In this document: piece after piece, positions 59,991 through 64,000 of the stretch
Layout: each line of letters starts with the position of its first letter
How positions within the stretch are numbered: position 1 is the stretch's first letter
NCBI GenBank assembly: GCA_963740395.1
Contig: CAVUEP010000033.1
Span: 1-64,000 of the forward strand
Source of the DNA: CADEEN01 sp963740395
GTDB lineage: Bacteria; Pseudomonadota; Gammaproteobacteria; Burkholderiales; Burkholderiaceae_C
Length of the DNA: 64,000 nt
Direction of reading: 5' to 3'
Notes under the pieces: generated by a model
Seen by the model: only the letters and a program-made list of their open reading frames with translations
The model's database searches: none
What the model was told of the DNA's origin: nothing
Translations under genes and position numbers: made by a program

Positions 59991-61588
59991 TGAAGAGTCC
60001 TCCTCGATGCGACCGGACGACGGCCTGGGCCGCGCTGCAGGGCCATTACGAGGCGCATGGCCGCGACTTCGATGTGCGCGAGGCCTTTGCCCGCGACGCC
60101 GGCCGCACCGCCGCGTTGTCGTTCGAGGCGCCCGACGTCTTCGCCGATCTCTCGAAGAACCGCATCGACACCGCCACCCTGCGTTTCCTGCTTGACCTGG
60201 CGCGCGAGTGCGGCCTCGAGGCCCGGCGCGACGCGATGCTGGCCGGCCAGGCCATCAACACCACCGAGGGCCGCGCGGTGCTGCACACCGCGTTGCGCGC
60301 GCCGCGCGGGCAGGGATTGTTCAGCGACGAGGTGCATGGCGTGCTCGACGCCATGCTGGCCTACGCCGAGCGGGTGCGCGACGTCGCCACCAGTGGCATC
60401 CGCCATGTCGTCAACATCGGCATCGGCGGCAGCGACCTCGGGCCGCAGATGACCGTGCTGGCACTCGACGCCTGCGCCCACCGCGGCCTGACGCTGCACT
60501 TCGTCAGCAACGTCGACGGCCATGACATCACGCGTGTGCTGCGCCAGCTGACGCCGCAAGACACCCTGTTCATCGTCGCCTCCAAGACCTTCACGACGCA
60601 GGAGACGATGGCCAACGCGCAGGCCGCGCGCGACTGGTTCCTGGCCCAAGGTGGCCGCGACATCGCGCGCCACTTCGTGGCCACCACCACCAACGTCGAG
60701 GCGGCGGCGAAGTTCGGCATCGACACCACCTTCGGCTTCTGGGACTGGGTGGGTGGGCGCTACTCGCTGTGGAGCGCGATCGGTCTGCCGATCGCGATCG
60801 CCGTGGGCGCCGACAACTTCCGCGCGCTGCTGGCCGGCGCGCACGCGATGGACCGGCATTTCGCAAGTACGCCGCTCGAGCGCAACCTGCCCGCGCTGCT
60901 GGGCCTGCTCGATGTCTGGAACCGCAACTTCCACGGCTTCACGAGCCGCTCGGTGGCCCCGTACCACCAGGGCCTGGCGCGCCTGCCCGCCTACCTGCAG
61001 CAACTCGAGATGGAGAGCAACGGCAAGCGTGTCGACCTGGCGGGCCAGGCCCTGCCGATGGCCACCAGCCCGGTGGTCTGGGGCGAGCCCGGTACCAATG
61101 GCCAGCATGCCTATTTCCAGATGCTGCACCAGGGCAGCGACGTGATCCCGGTCGAGTTCATTGCCGTCAAGACGCCCGACCATGATTTGCTCGACCAGCA
61201 TCGCAAGCTGCTGGCCAACTGCCTGGCGCAGAGCCAGGCGCTGATGCTGGGCAAGACCCGCGACGAAGCGCTGGCCGAATCCGCGCCCACGGCCGGCAAG
61301 AGCGTCGACGCGCAGACCCTGGCCGCGCACCGCAGCTTTCCCGGCAACCGGCCGAGCACCACGCTCGTGCTCGACGCCTTGACGCCGCGCTCGCTCGGGG
61401 CCCTGATCGCGATGTACGAGCACCGCGTCTTCGTCAGCGGCGCACTGTGGGGCATCAACAGCTTCGACCAATGGGGGGTCGAACTCGGCAAGGCGCTGGC
61501 CGGCCAACTGCTGCCGCGGCTGGCCTCGGGCGACACGGCCGGGCTCGATGGCTCGACTGCGGCATTGCTCAAGCGACTGCGCTCATGA
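59990..61588 (+). CDS. pgi: Glucose-6-phosphate isomerase
   Basis: A 532-residue isomerase interconverting glucose 6-phosphate and fructose 6-phosphate. Family sites are present: VNIGIGGSDLGPQM, SKTFTTQETMANA, the catalytic Glu in GEPGTNGQHAYFQMLHQG, and the C-terminal GINSFDQWGVELGK with the active-site Lys. Start ATG 59990 shares one base with the tal stop. It overlaps the HAD gene downstream by 4 bp. It is preceded by the importer and tal and lies near zwf, so imported hexose phosphates could be used directly. Confidence 0.97.
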   Translation: MKSPPRCDRTTAWAALQGHYEAHGRDFDVREAFARDAGRTAALSFEAPDVFADLSKNRIDTATLRFLLDLARECGLEARRDAMLAGQAINTTEGRAVLHTALRAPRGQGLFSDEVHGVLDAMLAYAERVRDVATSGIRHVVNIGIGGSDLGPQMTVLALDACAHRGLTLHFVSNVDGHDITRVLRQLTPQDTLFIVASKTFTTQETMANAQAARDWFLAQGGRDIARHFVATTTNVEAAAKFGIDTTFGFWDWVGGRYSLWSAIGLPIAIAVGADNFRALLAGAHAMDRHFASTPLERNLPALLGLLDVWNRNFHGFTSRSVAPYHQGLARLPAYLQQLEMESNGKRVDLAGQALPMATSPVVWGEPGTNGQHAYFQMLHQGSDVIPVEFIAVKTPDHDLLDQHRKLLANCLAQSQALMLGKTRDEALAESAPTAGKSVDAQTLAAHRSFPGNRPSTTLVLDALTPRSLGALIAMYEHRVFVSGALWGINSFDQWGVELGKALAGQLLPRLASGDTAGLDGSTAALLKRLRS

Positions 61589-62214
61589 GCCGCCGTACGG
61601 TGGTGTTCGATATCGGTGGCGTGGTCGTCCGATGGCAACCGCTCGAGTTGATGCAGCAGGTGTTGCCACACTTGGCGCATGACCGCCGAAGCGCCGAAGT
61701 TGTTGCGGCGGCCCTCTTTCAGGGCCTGACGCCGAACGGCGATTGGTCGGAGTTCGATCGTGGTCGCATCGAGCCCGACGCGCTGGCCGAGCGCATCTCA
61801 GCGCGTACCGGATACGCTGCGCAAGACGTCCTGGCCGTGATGGCCGCGATTCCGGGTCACATCCTGCCCATGCCGGCCAGTGTCGTTTTGCTCGAGCATG
61901 TTCGCGCTGCCGGCCACCGCTTGACCCTGCTGTCGAACATGCCGCTACCCTACGCGGCGCACCTCGAAGCCAACCATGCTTGCTTTGGCTGGTTCGAGGC
62001 CGGCGTATTCTCTGGCCGCGTCGGCCTGATGAAGCCTGAGCGGGCCATGTTCGACCACGCCCGCGACACGCTTGCACTGGACCTCGAGCACACGCTGTTC
62101 ATCGACGACCACCCAGTCAATGTCGAGGCCGCGCGCGGCCTGGGTTGGCGCGCGCTGCTGTTCGAGAACGCAGCTCAGTGCGAAGCCGATCTCCGTCGTG
62201 ACGGTTGGCTCTAG
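61585..62214 (+). CDS. HAD-family hydrolase, YihX-like
   Basis: A 209-residue HAD hydrolase. The nucleophile motif is FDIGGVVVRW: the first Asp is present, and the second, acid-base Asp is Gly, as in the E. coli sugar phosphatase YihX (FDLGN). Other motifs are LTLLSNMP (motif II), a Lys in GLMKPERAMF (motif III), and FIDDHPVNVEAA (motif IV). The cap is helical. It overlaps pgi by 4 bp and ends the importer-tal-pgi run, so a sugar-phosphate substrate is likely, though unproven. Confidence 0.85.
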   Translation: MSRRTVVFDIGGVVVRWQPLELMQQVLPHLAHDRRSAEVVAAALFQGLTPNGDWSEFDRGRIEPDALAERISARTGYAAQDVLAVMAAIPGHILPMPASVVLLEHVRAAGHRLTLLSNMPLPYAAHLEANHACFGWFEAGVFSGRVGLMKPERAMFDHARDTLALDLEHTLFIDDHPVNVEAARGLGWRALLFENAAQCEADLRRDGWL

Positions 62215-62217
62215 CCG

Positions 62218-63303
62218 TCAGCCCGTCAGCCCGCGCAGCGCCTGTTCGGCAGCCTCGCGCGCCTGCTCGACCACGCGCTGCTTCCACACTTCGGTATCGG
62301 TGTAGAAAGCGTCGCGCACGCGCTGCTTGATCGCCGCGCCCTGCGCAGCCTCGGCCTCGGGGTGACATTCGAGCCAATGGTCGGCACGCAGCGCCTCGAT
62401 CACTTCGAGCAATGGCAAGGTACCGACCTCGAGCGCGATGCCGGTGTACTCGGCCTGCGGGCACTCCTGGTACGCCGCCAGCCACATCAGCCCGGTCAGG
62501 GGTGCCGAACTCGAGCTGCCGTCGTAGGTCGAGGTCACGTCGGCGCCCCACCAGGCGCGCGCGCGCGCGAGGGCCTGGGCGTCGTCGCGGCAGGCGAAGA
62601 TGCGCTCGCCATGACCACTCGGCCCGAGTCCGGTATGGACGTCGATCCAGCCCAGCCGCTGGCATTGTTGGCCATGCTCCTGCAATACATGACGCAGCGT
62701 CACGTTGCTCCAGGTCGGATTCACGCCGCCGAAGAACAGCCCCTGTGGGTGCGTGTACTGGCCACCGCTGATCGCGGCCTGCGTGGCGTCCATGCCGTGG
62801 GTCGCGATGTACGCTGCCATCCCGGCGTGTACGGCGGGCGAGGGCGGCCATTGCTCGGGCACCAGCAGATGCGCCAGCTCGTCGTAGCCCGGGTTCGCCG
62901 GCAGCGGCTGCGAGAAGTCGTGAAAATTGCGATTCAGGTCGACGCCCTCATGCGTCACGCGGCGCAGCCAGGAAAACCCATAGGGGTTGAGCGCGTGGAC
63001 GTAGAGCACGGCCAGGCCGCTGTCGCGCACCCGGGCGTGCCAGCCTGCGTCGCGCAGCAAGGCCACTTGCACGCCCGAGCCGCAGAAGCCTTCGGCGCCG
63101 TGGCAGGCGCTGCTGACGAGCAGCAGCGCCTTGGCGTCCGCCGGGCCTTCACGCACCACGTCCATCGCCAGCGCCTCGCCGTCGCGGCCGAGCATGGGGT
63201 GCGGGTGGCTGAAGGCGTCCAGGCCGGCGGCCTCCGTCGCGGCCAGGAACTTGGCGCGCGCCTGCGCGTAGCTCCCTGCGAAGCAATCGCCGGCGTCGCT
63301 CAT
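62218..63303 (-). CDS. DUF2817 (M14-like) zinc-peptidase family protein
   Basis: A 361-residue protein of the DUF2817 group within the zinc carboxypeptidase/succinylglutamate desuccinylase clan. Likely zinc ligands are His and Glu in SACHGAEGFCGSG and His in WIDVHTGLGPSGHGE; GVDLNRNFHDF supplies the substrate-binding Asn-Arg. No signal peptide is seen, so it is probably cytoplasmic. It follows the M20D gene with a 2-bp gap on the same strand, suggesting a joint role in hydrolysing amide- or peptide-linked compounds. It is convergent with the HAD gene. Confidence 0.8.
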   Translation of the reverse strand: MSDAGDCFAGSYAQARAKFLAATEAAGLDAFSHPHPMLGRDGEALAMDVVREGPADAKALLLVSSACHGAEGFCGSGVQVALLRDAGWHARVRDSGLAVLYVHALNPYGFSWLRRVTHEGVDLNRNFHDFSQPLPANPGYDELAHLLVPEQWPPSPAVHAGMAAYIATHGMDATQAAISGGQYTHPQGLFFGGVNPTWSNVTLRHVLQEHGQQCQRLGWIDVHTGLGPSGHGERIFACRDDAQALARARAWWGADVTSTYDGSSSSAPLTGLMWLAAYQECPQAEYTGIALEVGTLPLLEVIEALRADHWLECHPEAEAAQGAAIKQRVRDAFYTDTEVWKQRVVEQAREAAEQALRGLTG

Positions 63304-63305
63304 CG

Positions 63306-64000
63306 TCAGTTCTGTGGCTGCGCCAGCCAGCGCTCGGCCAGTCGCACCCACATCGTCGCGCCCAGCGGGATCAACTCGTCGTTGAAGTCGTAGCTGGGGT
63401 TGTGCAGGGTGCAGGGGCCCATGCCATGGCCGAGCGTGCGGTGGGCGCCGTCGCCGTTGCCGATCAGGAAGTAGCAGCCGGCCTTGGCCTCGAGGAAGTA
63501 GCTGAAGTCCTCGGCCGTCATCGTCGGTTCGCACTCCAGCACGTTCTTGGCGCCGATCACGTCGGCCACCGCGCTGCGCACGAAGTCGGTCTCGGCCACA
63601 TGGTTCACCACCGGCGGGTAGTTGCGCACGAACGCGAAGTCGCAGCTGGCCCCGAACGCCGCGCAGGTGTGCTCGGCAATCTCGCCCATGCGGCGCTCGA
63701 TCAGGTCCAGCGCCTCGGGCGTGAAGGTGCGCACCGTGCCCTGCAGCTCGCAGCTTTCCGGGATCACGTTGGTGGCCTCGCCGGCGTGGATCATCGTCAC
63801 CGAGACGACCGCGGTGTCGACCGGCTTGACATTGCGCGCAACGATGGTCTGGAAGGCCAGCACCATCTGGCTGGCGATGGGCACCGGGTCGATGCCGCCG
63901 TGCGGGATCGCGGCATGCGCGCCCTTGCCACGCACGGTGATCTTGAACTCGTTCGAACTGGCAAAGATCGGCCCGCTCCTGACGCCGATCTGCCCGACCT
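63306..64000 (-). CDS. M20D-family amidohydrolase (partial, N-terminus outside window)
   Basis: The frame is open from the stop at 63306 to the window edge, giving 231 codons of the C-terminal part. Hippurate-hydrolase/IAA-amino-acid-hydrolase family features are a dimerisation domain (KITVRGKGAHAAIPHGGIDP), NVIPESCELQGTVRTFT, MTAEDFSYFLE, and the C-terminal His in TLHNPSYDFND. The N-terminal zinc-site half lies beyond the edge. It is followed by the DUF2817 gene 2 bp later in the same direction. Substrates of this family are N-acyl amino acids and similar amides. Confidence 0.88.
   Translation of the reverse strand, partial: VGQIGVRSGPIFASSNEFKITVRGKGAHAAIPHGGIDPVPIASQMVLAFQTIVARNVKPVDTAVVSVTMIHAGEATNVIPESCELQGTVRTFTPEALDLIERRMGEIAEHTCAAFGASCDFAFVRNYPPVVNHVAETDFVRSAVADVIGAKNVLECEPTMTAEDFSYFLEAKAGCYFLIGNGDGAHRTLGHGMGPCTLHNPSYDFNDELIPLGATMWVRLAERWLAQPQN

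Overview
The window is high-GC chromosomal DNA (about two thirds G+C by eye) from a member of the Burkholderiales, most like the Comamonadaceae / Rubrivivax-Leptothrix side of the order. The assignment rests on gene content and order: mrcA divergent from pilMNOPQ-aroK-aroB-dgt, gltBD, an mlaFEDACB operon with mlaA inside it, lptM-lysA divergent from cyaY, Burkholderiales trimeric porins, and zwf-hexR. No rRNA, tRNA, CRISPR, phage or complete insertion sequence was seen.

Layout. 1-4750: part of a type II secretion locus, with gspL (cut by the window edge), K, J, I, H, G on the minus strand and gspC divergent. 4770-8670: metabolic genes, namely a CobT-family protein with altered active-site residues, ilvA, an OsmC-family protein and coq7. 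8920-12070: two porins (the second frameshifted) and a DUF3047 lipoprotein. 12160-19400: a peptide/opine-type ABC transporter operon with two paralogous binding proteins. 19400-21200: lysA-lptM divergent from cyaY. 21290-31880: mrcA divergent from pilMNOPQ, aroK, aroB and dgt. 31880-32770: a palindromic repeat, a RAYT-like protein that has lost its catalytic residues, and a short AAAGG...CCTTTT motif. 32840-39060: glutamate synthase gltBD. 39330-47340: a minor-pilin operon pilE-fimT-pilV-pilW-pilX-pilY1. 47390-52080: a TonB-like protein and the complete lipid-asymmetry operon mlaFEDACB. 52060-62210: a central-carbon block made of zwf-hexR on the minus strand and, divergently, a three-gene ABC importer followed by tal, pgi and a HAD hydrolase. 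62220-64000: a DUF2817 zinc-peptidase-like protein and an M20D amidohydrolase cut by the right edge.

How the genes work together. Three sets concern the envelope and its machines: T2SS pseudopilus genes, the type IV pilus alignment/secretin set plus the minor pilins and PilY1 tip adhesin, and the Mla phospholipid pathway. The most interesting block is 52.06-62.21 kb. Its ABC importer would normally be labelled an iron(III) transporter. Its binding protein lacks the adjacent-tyrosine iron site, carries a His-Asp pair and a Glu 24 residues after the His as I recall for the hexose-phosphate binder AfuA, and is encoded with the enzymes that would consume imported sugar phosphates (Pgi, Tal, Zwf). 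A near-consensus HexR operator overlaps the predicted zwf transcription start in the shared intergenic region. I propose a HexR-linked sugar-phosphate uptake and catabolism locus; this is inference from sequence and context.
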